Part shown: positions 49,201-61,200 of the stretch, piece after piece
Layout of the letters: each line of letters starts with the position of its first letter
How positions within the stretch are numbered: the first letter of the stretch is position 1
DNA from: Ricinus communis
Lineage: Eukaryota; Streptophyta; Magnoliopsida; Malpighiales; Euphorbiaceae
DNA length: 64,000 nt
Direction of reading: 5' to 3'
Assembly (NCBI RefSeq): GCF_019578655.1
Contig: NC_063261.1
Span: 5,402,446 to 5,466,445 of the forward strand
Notes under the pieces: model-generated
What the model saw: the letters and a program-made list of their open reading frames with translations, nothing else
Databases searched by the model: none
What the model was told of the DNA's origin: nothing
Translations under genes and position numbers: made by a program

Positions 49201-52200
49201 CTTGTCTAAAGGATATAAAATTCAGTAAGAAGAAAACCCTAGTGCTGTCTGAGAGCCCACCCCCAAAACAACCAAACCGGAAAAAAGGAAGGAAGATAAC
49301 CAAAACAAAGTTGAAATGCCTTAACAGCTGATCCATAGCCAATAACAACAATACTGATGACTGCTCCACAACATTGAAACACAGCAGCTTGACTCCTTTC
49401 AGAAGATGATTCAGAAAAAACTATTAAATGTATAACAAAGATTCAGAACAAACTATTAAATGATTAACTAACAAGGAACCAAAGCCAGGTGCTTGAAGGG
49501 CTCCAGCAAACCTTGTGATGAGGGAATAGAGACAGAAAATCCAAGGATTACATTCATGAACCGAAATGTTTCCTGATATAGGTACCATAAGCCACTCTGT
49601 AGCTCCCAAAGAAGGTATATAACCAGTCTACACCTATGGAAGTTAACAAGCCAGCATAAATAACTTGGCAAGAGTTGTTGCAACAAGGCTATATACATTC
49701 TTATTAGTGTGCATGATCCTTCAAGGTTCACCATAGTTTTGCAGCATTACTGAAATCATCAGTGTTATAGTTTCTGCCCTTGTGAAAGCTGCCCAGTTGC
49801 ACAGTATAGTGGCCACTTGTTTACATTTGTACTTCTATTGGAGTAGTGAAAAGGACAGAGTTATACAAATGGTGGGGCGTTGTCTCAAAAGAACCCACTT
49901 TAAATATCTTGTCTCCTTCTTTAAAGGAGATGAGGGAAGTGGCGAGGATATTAGCCACAGGACTGAATCAGGATGGATCAAAGCAGAGAAATGCCATTGG
50001 TAACAGAAAGATACAAAATATACTATAAGGGAAGTGTTATTGTAATGCGACACGGCCCGCTATGATGCATGGAAGCAAATCTGGGATGGTGAAGACACAA
50101 TGTGGCCACAAGATTAAAATCTTACCCAAACAAGGATGCTAATATGGGTGCGTAAGTACCCAGAAAATGGATACAGTCCTTATTGAGTTTTTAAGGCAGA
50201 AGTATGGAGTGGAATATATTGAAAACTAGTTATGAGAATGAAGACTGAGATTGTTTGAACATGTGAGCCCTAGACTAGTTAATGGCCCAGAAAGAAAGGT
50301 AGATCATATTAGGGTAGATGGACAATACACTATCTTGGAGAAAAGTGATGCAAGAAAATCTAGTGGCTTTACATCTTTCCGAAGATTTAGCCCAAAAAGT
50401 GTACAGAATGAACAAACAGAATCCATTTAGCCGACAGAACCCAAGAAGTAGCCTTTACAAGCTACGGCTTATGATCAAAGCGTCTCATTACCATGCTTGA
50501 TTGGTGTGATAAGAAGCTGAAATCAAAGATTTAACTCACCCAAGGTTCCCCATTATTAGTCCTCCAGTTGGAAAGTCGGGTCCAGGCATGTATTCCAACA
50601 ACTCCTGCAACTGTAATAAGATACATATAAGACATGACCAAATACACAAAATAAAAGTTAACTTAGATAAAGTGTATGTCCACATGCATTGCATTTGTCC
50701 ATATATCTAGTCACATACACAATCTCATAATATAATAAGATGCTTTAGAGAAAAGCACATGAAATAAGGAAAAGATATATAAGGATACAAATCATCTGTC
50801 AAAGCAAGGGAGAACCTTGTTTATTACCCAAAACCAAGTCTAACTTTCATGTCAATTATAAAATCTTTGACAAGCAATGTTTTAGAACTTTCTGAAGCAT
50901 TTGAATTTCAGAGTTACTCATATATCAAACACAATGTACTCAGCCCAATTAAGTCTTAATCCCAATCTAGTTGAGTTTAATTATGTAAATCCTTATTCAG
51001 AGAGACAACATGAAGCTCCAAAATTATGGTAAAGGCAAATCCTGGCATTATAAATACAAATATAAACTGTATATTTTACATTTATGTGTATTTAAGTTGA
51101 TTAGTTACTGGTTAAGTACATATAAGATCAGCAATCATGTTGAAATTCTACTTTAACGAGTCCTAGAATTTAGGAGCTCTATCTAGAATAAAAGGATTTG
51201 GTTAGTTTTAGTTCTTATCTTTTATGATTCCTAGTTTAGTGGGATAATTATCTAAATAAGTTAGATAATCATATCTCTTAGTTATCAGCATATCTAAAGC
51301 TGGTGTCTTTTGTATGTATATGTACCTTTCTGCTCATTAGAGGAATAAGAAGTGAAATTATTTCTTTTCTTCTCAAATCACTTCATAGTATCAGAGCCTT
51401 CTCTGAACCGAAATATCTCATGATTAAATACGGGATGGCTATTGAGAGTTCAACTGCCTCAGGGTCAGAGCAATCTCTTCATGGTAATAATGGAGCTGAT
51501 GGTCCCAATAATTGTCATCTTCCCATTACTGCTCATAAATTGAATGGGCAAAATTATCTTCCATGGTTACAATCTATGATGATGTTTATTTGTGGAAAGG
51601 GAAGGACGACTGCCTTACTGGAGCTGTTGTAATACCCAAGGAGGAGGATCCTAAGTACAAAGGTTGAAAGGCTGAAAACAATATGGTAATGGCTTGGCTC
51701 ATTAACTCCATGAATAATGACATTGGAGAAAATTTCTTGCTTGTTGAGACAGCAAAAGAAATATGGGATGCAGCCAAGAAGATCTACTCAAATAATGATA
51801 ACACATCCTAATTGTTTGCTACAGAAAGCAATCTTCATGATCTGTGACAGGGGGGACTCTACAATCACCCAATACTTTCATACTCTTACAAAACAATTGG
51901 ACTTGTTTGAAGAGTATAAATGGGGAACTTGCTGAAGATGGAAATGAGTTTAAAACAATTATAGAGCAAAGAATTTTCAAATTTTTGTTAGGATTGAATC
52001 AGAATCTTGATGAAGAGGAAGAATATTAGCAATCAAACTTCTTCCAAATATTCGAGAGGATTTTTCTGAAGTCTGTAGAGAAGAGAGCAAAAAGAAAGTA
52101 ATGATGGGTTCATCTACTATCACATCACCGGCAGAAAATTATGGTTCAGCCCTTGTAACCCATAGCACTAGTAAATTTCAGCAAAAGAACAGTGGCAAAT

Positions 52201-55200
52201 CATGGTGTAACTATTGTTGCAAACCTAGTCATACCAAGGAAATATGTTGGAAACTTCATGGGAAACTAGCAAACTAGAAGCCCTCTCACAAAGCAAGTGA
52301 CAAGTAGAGCCGTGGAAATGTAGCTGCTAGTACGGAAACATGTCATGCAACTAAATCTTGTCCATTCAATAAAGAACAGATGGAGATGTTACAAAAGCTT
52401 TTCTAGTTAACCTTGGAACTAGTACATTGGCTCAAAAAGGTAATTTTGGAAGTGCCTTAATAGTAAATAAAGGAAAGATAAGTTCCAGGATTGTAGATTC
52501 TGGAGCTTCAGATTTTATGACAGGAGACCCAAGTATCTTTAGTCACTACAGTCCTTGTGATGGTAATTTCTCAGTTCGTATAGCTGATGGCTCTATTTCA
52601 AAGGAAGTTGGTATAGGTTCAGTTACTGTATCAAACAACTTGACTCTCTATTAAGTTCTATTGGTTCCCAACTTGGACTGTAACTTGCTTTCACTTAGCA
52701 AACTTGCACATGAGTTAAATTGTATTTCTAAATTCTTTCCTAAATATTGTGAATTTTAGAACCTAAATTCAAGGAGGATGATTGACAGTGCTGAGATGAG
52801 CTTGGGACTCTACATTTTCAAGGTTTCTCCCTATCCTGCAAAACAACTTGATAAGGCAGCATATGTTTCTCAAAAAAATTAGTCTAGTTTCTATCCTAAG
52901 TCTATTGCTAAAACCAATAATGGAAGTGCTATTATGCTATGGCACTATAGATTAGGATATCCAATTTTTATGTACCTTGAGAAGTTGTTTCCTTCATTGT
53001 TCAATGATAAAAGTTCAAAAAAATTTCAATGTGAAATATATCAGCTGTCGAAGCATATTCGTACCTCCTAACCTATTCAACCATATAAATCATCTTTATC
53101 CATTTTCTATGATCCATAGTGATGTTTGAGGACCTGCTAGGGTGAATATCGTTACAGGTGCTAGATGGTTTGTGCTGTTTGTTGATAACCACACTAGAGT
53201 TTATTGGGGTTTTTCTCATTAAGGAAAAGTCTAAAGTCAACCAAATTTTTAGAGATTTCCACAAAATGATTCAAACTCAATTTCATGCAAAATTACAAAA
53301 TCTTAAGAACTGACAATGGGAAAGAGTATTTTACCTCTTTTCTTCGGGACTACTTACTAAATGAGGGTATAACTCACCAAAGCTTGTGTGTTGATACACC
53401 ACAACGGAATGGAGTACCTGAGAGAAAAAACACACCTTCCTGAAATGGCTAGGTCTTTGATGTTTTCAACTAATGCCCCAAAAGTTTTTTTGGGGGAGGC
53501 TGTTCTCATAGCAGCATATCTCATTAATAGGATCCCCTCAAGTGTTCTTAAGTTCCAAACCCCATGTCAAACCCTTTTACATCATCTTCCTAATTCTAGG
53601 ATTATTTCTAGTATTCCTACAAAGATTTTTGGGTGCACAGCTTTTGTTCATATCAATAATCAGAATAGGAACAAGCTTGATCCAAGACCCATCAAATGTA
53701 TTGTTTTAGGATATTCTCCAACAAAAAAGGGGTATAAGTGTTGCTCAACAATCACAAAAAAAAAAAATTATCATTCCTTGGATGTCATATTCATTGAACA
53801 TCAATCATATTTTGCCAAAACTGATATTTAAGGGGCAATGATAATGATTATCAATTTTGGGATGTTATAATTCCTACTCCTTCAATTGAACTTCCTATTC
53901 AAAGAAAGTCTCCATCTTTATCTGAAACACAGCCTTATCAACCTGCATATGATCTAATAAGTCAGCCTTTAGATAATGATAACTTTTCCATACCTGAATC
54001 ATTATCACCTTAGTGTCCTAGTTCTTCTCAACCACCTGATCAATACAAACAAAGAACTACCAAAGACCTGATTATATACACAAGAAAACAGAAACCTCAA
54101 AGAGAAGTAGTAGAACAAGCTCCTTTTAAGCTAGCCCAAGAAGCTGACCCGAATTCTCAGGTCATGAAATCGAGCAGCATTCAGATACTGCTGAAACACT
54201 TCAAGGTAATCTCTCCAATCTGATACAAATTAGGAAAGAAAAAACTGATGACGATTTGCCTATTACACTAAGGAACTAGGGAATATACAAAACATCCTCT
54301 GTATCCTATTGCAAATTATATTTCTTATGCAAGGCTGTCACTAAGTTTTCGAGCTTATGTCACAAATCTGAAAAAAATTCATATTCCAAACAATATACAA
54401 GAAGCTCTTAGCATAGCAGAATGAAGTCAGCAGTATATGAAGAGATGCAAGCTTTAGAAAGGAATGGGACTTAGGAATTTTCTGAACTACCAAAAGAGAA
54501 ATATCTAGTTGGCTGCAAGTGGATTTTCATAGTCAAGCATAAGGCGGATGAGAGTGTGGAAAGGTACAAAGCCCGTTTAGTAGCAAAGGGGTTCACTCAA
54601 TCATATGGGATAGACTACTTGGAAACTTTTGCTCCAGTTGCCAAACTTAATACAATTTGAATTTTGTTGTCATTGGCAGCAAATAATGACTGGCCACTTT
54701 ACTAACTAAATGTCAAGAAGCCTTTTTGAATGGGGACTTGGAAGAAGAAGTCTACATGGAGATCCTTCCAGGATTTGAAACTCAAATTGGTGGCAGCAAA
54801 GTCTGCAAGCTCAAAAAATTGCTGTATGGTCTCAAGCAATATCCACGAACATGGTTCAACAGATTTACAAGAGCAGTTAAAAAGAATGGATATATTTAGT
54901 GTCAAACTGATCACACTGTTTATTAAACATTCTTTTGAAAGAAAATCTCCATCTTAATGGCATATGTGGATGATATTGTTCTAACAGGGGGATGACATTA
55001 TACACATAGGTAGATTCAAAGAAGTTTCAAAGAAAAAGTTTGAAACCAAGGACTTAGGAAGTCTCAAGTATTTTTTGGGCATGGAAGTTGCTTCATCTAA
55101 AGGAGGTATCTCGGTCTCCCAACATAAATATGTGTTAGACTTGTTAAAAGAAACTATGATGATGAATTGCAAACCAGCTACCACCTGTATGGATTCCACT

Positions 55201-58200
55201 TGTAAGCTAGGAACAATAAAGGATAGCACCTAAGGACAAAGGAAGATCCCAAAAGCTTGTAGGGAAGCTGATTTACCTCTCATACTAGACCGGATATAGG
55301 ATTCCCAATAAATGCAGTTAGTCAATTTATGAACATAGTCAATTTATGAACAATCCTACCAAGAAGCATATGAATGTTGTTTATAGGATCTTGAGGTACC
55401 TAAAAATGACACCTGGTAAAAACTTTACTTCAAGAAAACAGCATAAAAAGGGGTTACAGTTCTCACAAATGCCGATTGGGCTGGTTCAACTACAGACAGA
55501 CGATCAACATCTAGGTACTGCACATTTGTATGGGGAAACTTAGTAACTTGGAGAAATAAAAAACTGTTGACAGTTGTTCCCATGTTTTTAGGGCTTAATT
55601 TTAGGAGTTAATTAGTATTGACTCTTGATTGTAGGAGCCAATCATGCATATTACTGTAAATTAGGCAGTAGAGATTCTTTCTTTTTAGAGATGTGTGAAA
55701 CCCTATAAATAGAGATTAATGGATGTAGAAATAAACAACAGAAGCAATTATATTTCTTCTTGTCCTAAAAACTTCATGGTACCAGAGCATGATCCCTTTA
55801 GGGTGACTCTCATATTGCCAACCCTAGTATCAGCCTCTCTGCATATTTCAACCAAATCAAATTTTTAGTTCTTCACTACTCCTACAGGAAGGAGTCTCCT
55901 TCTATCCTGCCTTAACAAGTAGAGAGAAGAGAAAGTCACTACTTTTTTGAATTTCTTCTAGTGGTTTATTCCAGCAGTTTTTTAGACATGTCTGACGGAA
56001 AGAAGGAAGGATCTTCTAATCCCACTGAGCATGGTGGTAGAAACATGATAACCACTATGAATGACAACCCTTCTCTCCAAATCAGTCCAGTCAAACTAGA
56101 TGTAATGAATTATCTTGCTTGATCGCAATCATGCTTGCTATTTATTCAGGCTAGGGGATTGCAAAGTTACATCAATAATGACAAAAGAAGACCTGATGGA
56201 ACAGATCCTGTATGCAGCAAATGGGACTCAGAAAACTCTCTCATCATGTCATGGTTGCTCAATTCAATGCAACCACAGATTGCTCGAGGCTATTTACTCC
56301 TTGATACAGCTCAGAAAATTTGGGATGCAGCTGCCCAAACTTATTCCCAGTCAGGTAATGATGCCCAGGTATATGAATTGCGGAAAAAAATTCATGAAAC
56401 CAAACAAGGTGAGCTGACTATTGCCCAGTATTTTTCTGAACTTAATGGCTTGTGGCAAGAACTTGACTATTATCAGGATTTACAAGCGTCTTGTACAGCT
56501 GATGCAACAAAGTTCCATAAAATAATGGAAAAGGAACGTGTGTATGACTTCCTAGCAGGATTAAATGATGTGTATGATCAGATCAGAGTTCAAGTACTTG
56601 GACGTGACCCTTTACCCTCCTTGCGACAAGCATATAGCCATGTGCAGCAAGAAGAGAGCCGACGAAATGCTATGCTGCCAACTATTTCAACTGAAAGATC
56701 AGTTATGATGGCTCAATCATCATCTATGAAACCTGATTCAACTAGAATTGACTCTCTGAAGGAAGTAGAACAAGACAGTAGAAGGTGCGACTATTGTGGT
56801 AAACCAAGGCATACTAGAGAAACATGCTGGAAACTTCATGGTCGCCCACCACGTGGTCGAGTGGGAAAAAAAATCTGGTAGTACACAACCTCAAGCTCAT
56901 GTCTCCGAAACTCTTGACATTGAATTGCCAAGAGAAATCAACCCTTCTAGTGGACTTTCCAATGAAGAATTGAAAACTCTTAAAGTTCTTATAGCTAAGT
57001 TTGAATCCCCTTCCACTGCAGCCACTACTTCCACTCCTTCATCTTACCTTGCACATTCAGGTATATCACATCTAGCCTTACATGCTGGGCATACTAATAC
57101 CTGTGATACTCCTAGTGAATCATGGATTTTAGATTCTGGAGCATCGGATCATCTGACCAGTTCTCGAAAAAAATTCTTCACTTACAATTCTTATTCAGGT
57201 CATGAAAGAGTCCGTATTGCGGATGGGTCCTTCTCTCCCATCATCAGGAAAGGTTCTATAAGTTGTACTTCATCTATTAAACTACCACTTGCCTTGCATA
57301 TTCCTGGTTTCTCACATAATTTGTTATCTGTTAGTGCTCTTACAAGAGATTTAAACTGTAAGATTGAACTTTTCCCTTCTCATTATGTCATACAGGAATT
57401 GAGCACTGGGAAAACGATTGGCTATGGTAGAGTACACAATGGCTTGTACCAGTTACATGAAGGACCAATTTCTAAGGCTTTACTAGGTGAATCTGAATCA
57501 GCTCCTCATTTATTTAAGCAATGTGATTTAAAGACCTTAATTTGTGATGCATGTGAATTTGATAAGAATACTAGAACTTCATATCCTTCAACTAATAATA
57601 AAAGTTTGGTGCCTTTTGAGATGATTCATTCAAATGTGTGGGGCCCCAGCCCAGTAGTTTCTTTATCTAGGTATAAATGGTTTGTGACATTTATTGATTG
57701 CCACAGTAGGATGACATGGGTGTATTTGATGCGTGCCAAAAATGAAGTTTTTTCTTGCTTTCAGTCTTTCCATAGAATGATCAGTACACAATTTAGTGCT
57801 AAGGTGAAAATTTTCCGAACTGATAATGGTACAGAGTATATGGAGAAAACCTTCCATAGCTATTTAGACACTCGTAGGATTATTCACCAAACTAGTTGTG
57901 TTAATACTGGTGCTCAAAATGGAGTATTTGAACGAAAGAACAGGCATCTCTTAGAAGTTGCTAGGGCACTTATGTTCACCATGCATGTTCCTAAGGCTTA
58001 TTAGGGTGATGCGATTCTTACAGCTGCTTATTTAATCAATCGTATGCCATTAAGAACCTTGAATTTTAGGTGTCCTATAGAACTTATCCAGGGCAATAAC
58101 TCTCACATTATTTCCCCAAAGGTTTTTGGATGTGTTTGTTTTGTGCATAAGAACTATGGAGGAAAACTAGATCCGAGAGCCTTAAAATGTGTTTTTATTG

Positions 58201-61200
58201 GCTATTCACCTACTCAAAAGGGATATAAATGTTATCACCCTTCGTCTAGAAAGGTGTATGTGAGTATGGATGTCACCTTCCGGGAGTCAGAAGCCTTTTA
58301 TCCACCATCACCTCTTCAGGGGGAGAATGATCATATAGAAGATGTGATTTCTCTTGGTCAACCTATACTTGAGTTGCCTATGTATAATGGTCAGGGGGAG
58401 CACGGAAGTGATGATAATACTTATGATGGAGATCATATTCAAACTGATGCTGAAAAAATACTTGAACAGGCAAGGAAAAGATTGGACAAACTTGATCTAT
58501 TAACGTACTCACGCAAGAAAAAGGAGGATACTACTCTTCATAGCCAATCACCCAACCCGGGCTCAACTCCTGTGGATTCAGGTAATCTATCTCCTCCTTC
58601 TAACTTGTCTAATGAACTTCCATCTCTTAATTCATGTGATAATGACCTTGATCTTCCAATAGCTGTCAGGAAAGGAGTTAGATCTTGTACTCAACATTCT
58701 ATCTCTAACTTTGTTTCGTATAAAGATTTGTCTCCTTCCTATAGAGCCTTCTTGTCTTCTTTGCATTCTATCTCTATACCACAGGGATGGGAGGAAGCTA
58801 TTAATGATCCTAAATGGAAAGATGCTATGGTAGAAGAAATGAAAGCCTTGGTAAAGAATGGAACATGGGAGGTTGTCGACATGCCATTCAGAAAAAAACC
58901 AGTAGGATGTAAATGGGTATTCACAGTGAAGCATAGGGCAGATGGCTCCATTGAAAGGTTAAAGGCGCGACTGGTGGCAAAAGGTTTCACCCAAACCTAT
59001 GGCATTGACTACCAAGAAACATTTGCACCTGTTGCCAAGATGAATTCAGTAAGAGTGCTCTTATCTTGTGCTGCAAATCTTGGATGGGATCTTCAGCAGT
59101 TCGATGTTAAAAATGCCTTCCTACATGGTAACTTGGAAGAAGAAGTCTATATGGAAATTCTTCCAGGTTTTTCCAATCAAAAAACTAAAGGGAAGGTATG
59201 CAGATTAAAGAAAGCCTTATATGGTCTGAAACAGTCCCCTCGAGCCTAGTTTGATAGGTTCAGTAAAGCAATCATTGCTTTTGGTTACAAACAAAGCCAT
59301 GCAGATCATACTATGTTCATCAAATATCTCCAAGGGAGGATTACTATTCTCATTGTATATGTTGATGATATAGTGATAACAGGTGATAATCAAGAAGAAA
59401 TGACTAGGCTGAAGAAGTATTTGGCCACGGAGTTTGAGATCAAAGATCTAGGTAAATTATGATATTTTCTTGGGATAGAAGTTGCTCGATCAGAAAAGGG
59501 TATATTCATCTCCCAAAGAAAATATGTCATTGATTTGCTAAAGGAAACAGGAATGCTAGGTCGTAAACCCGCTGACACTCCCATCAAGCCAATCATAGGG
59601 CCGAAAGAAAATGTCGGAGAATTAGTTGACATTGATCGATATCAACGACTGGTTGGGAGATTGATTTATCTTTCTCATACATGGCCTGACATTGCTTATG
59701 CGGTAAGTATAGTCAGCCAATTTATGCATAGTCCCCGAACTATACATCTTGATGCTGTCTTTCGAATTTTAAGGTATCTCAAGTCTAGTCCAGGTAAAGG
59801 AATACTTTTTGTGAATAATGGTCATTTACGAATTGAAGCATATTCTGATACTGATTGGGCGGGCTCTCCTAATGATAGAAGATCCACTTCTGGTTATTGT
59901 GCCTTCATGGGTGGAAATTTGGTCACTTGGAGAAGCAAGAAACAAAGTGTAGTGGCTAGGTCAAGTACTGAAGCAGAATACAGAGCAATGGCGCAAGGAG
60001 TATGTGAACTATTATGGCTTAAGAAGTTAATGCAAGATCAACATCTTCTAGAAGAAGAATGTGTGTTGTTACATTGTGATAATAAGGCAGCCATAAGTAT
60101 TGCTCATAACCCAGTATAACATGATCGTACAAAACATGTTGAGATTGATCGATTCTTCATCAAAGAAAAATTAGAAGATCAAAGTCTCAGAATCAGCTAC
60201 ACAAATTCAAAAAATCAATTAGCTGATGTATTTACCAAGGGGTTATGTACTGGATTGTTTCACTCTTTTGTATGCAAGATGGGTATGGCTGATATACATA
60301 CACCATCTTGAGGGGGAGTGTTGACATTTGTTCCCATGTTTTTAGGGCTTAATTTTAGGAGTTAATTAGTATTGACTCTTGATTGTAGGAGCCAATCATG
60401 CATATTACTGTAAATTAGGCAGTAGAGATTCTTTCTTTTTAGAGATGTATGAAACCCTATAAATAGAGATTAATAGGTGTAGAAATAAACAACAGAAGCA
60501 ATTATATTTCTTCTTGTCCTAAAAACTTCAAAAACATATTGTGTCGCGGAGCAGCGCTGAGGCAGAGTTCAGACAATGTCTCAAGAAGTGTGAAGGAATC
60601 TAGTTAAAAAGGGTGCTAGAGGAACTGAGAATTCCATTTGATAGACCTATAATAATGCATTGTTATAACCAGGCTGCTATTAATATTGCCAAGAATCCAA
60701 TAAATCATGATCGAACCGAACATGTTGAAATCGATCGATATTTTATCAAAGAGAAGATTGAAGAAGGAACTGTCAACTTGTTACACTACAACAGCCCATC
60801 AAACTGTTGATATTTTAACAAAAGCTTTATCTAGGACTCATTTCGATTACCTGATTTGCAAGCTGGGTATGATCAACATCTACTACCCAACTTGAGGGAG
60901 GGTGTTGAAAATCTATTTTAACGAGTCCTAGAATTTAGGAGCTCTATCTAGAATAAAAGGATTTGGTTAGTTTTAATTCTTATCTTTAATGATTCCTGGT
61001 TTAGTAGAATAATTATCTAAATTAGTTAGATAATCATATCTCTTAGTTATCAGCAGATCTGGAGCTGCTAACTCTTGTATGTATATGTACCTTTCTGCTC
61101 GTTAGAGGAATAAGAAGTGAAATTATTTCTTTTCTTCTCAAATCACTTCAAATCATTTTACGAGTCAACAATATTCTGGTAAAATTTCTGTACCTGCTCG

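Larger units (their letters stand above)
55565..60530 (+). mobile_element. Full-length inner copia element nested in the outer one
   Basis: The LTRs are 212 bp (55565-55776 and 60319-60530) and differ at about four positions by eye. AAAAC flanks both ends (55560-55564 and 60531-60535), and the outer element's RNase H code continues across the join. The primer site TGGTACCAGAGC follows the 5' LTR. The polypurine tract TTGAGGGGGAG precedes the 3' LTR. At 4966 bp it has the normal size of a plant copia element. The coding region is one long frame with few breaks, so it is the youngest LTR element in the window. Confidence 0.96.
51435..60895 (+). pseudogene. Outer copia gag-pol, degenerate and split by inner copia
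   Basis: Code runs 51435-55559 and resumes at 60536-60895. Order: gag with [18 protein letters not shown] (near 51535); zinc knuckle [20 protein letters not shown] (52203-52262, C-C-H-C pattern present); protease [13 protein letters not shown] (near 52492); pre-integrase WHYRLGYP; integrase core and [19 protein letters not shown] (near 53633-53689); reverse transcriptase [20 protein letters not shown] (near 54512-54571) with a YVDDIV motif near 54963; and RNase H. After the inner element, the end reads [20 protein letters not shown] (near 60668-60727). Many stops and frameshifts lie in all parts, and a short local duplication (GTCAATTTATGAACA) occurs near 55320-55350. It is not functional. 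Confidence 0.92.
51138..61150 (+). mobile_element. Full-length outer copia element in GYRA intron 3
   Basis: Both LTRs are 248 bp (51138-51385 and 60903-61150), and AATCA lies directly outside both ends (51133-51137 and 61151-61155). The primer site is TAGTATCAGAGCC at 51386-51398, one base off the usual form. The polypurine tract CTTGAGGGAGGG precedes the 3' LTR. By eye the LTRs differ at about 16 positions. A second copia inserted into its RNase H region, so without that insertion the element is about 5.0 kb. Its code is heavily broken. It runs antisense to GYRA. Confidence 0.93.

Noticed and set aside
49424..49734. Minus-strand open frames of 61-88 codons within GYRA intron 4
   Set aside because: They are in the GYRA sense direction but match neither GYRA nor any family I know, and the exon joins on both sides are already complete without them.
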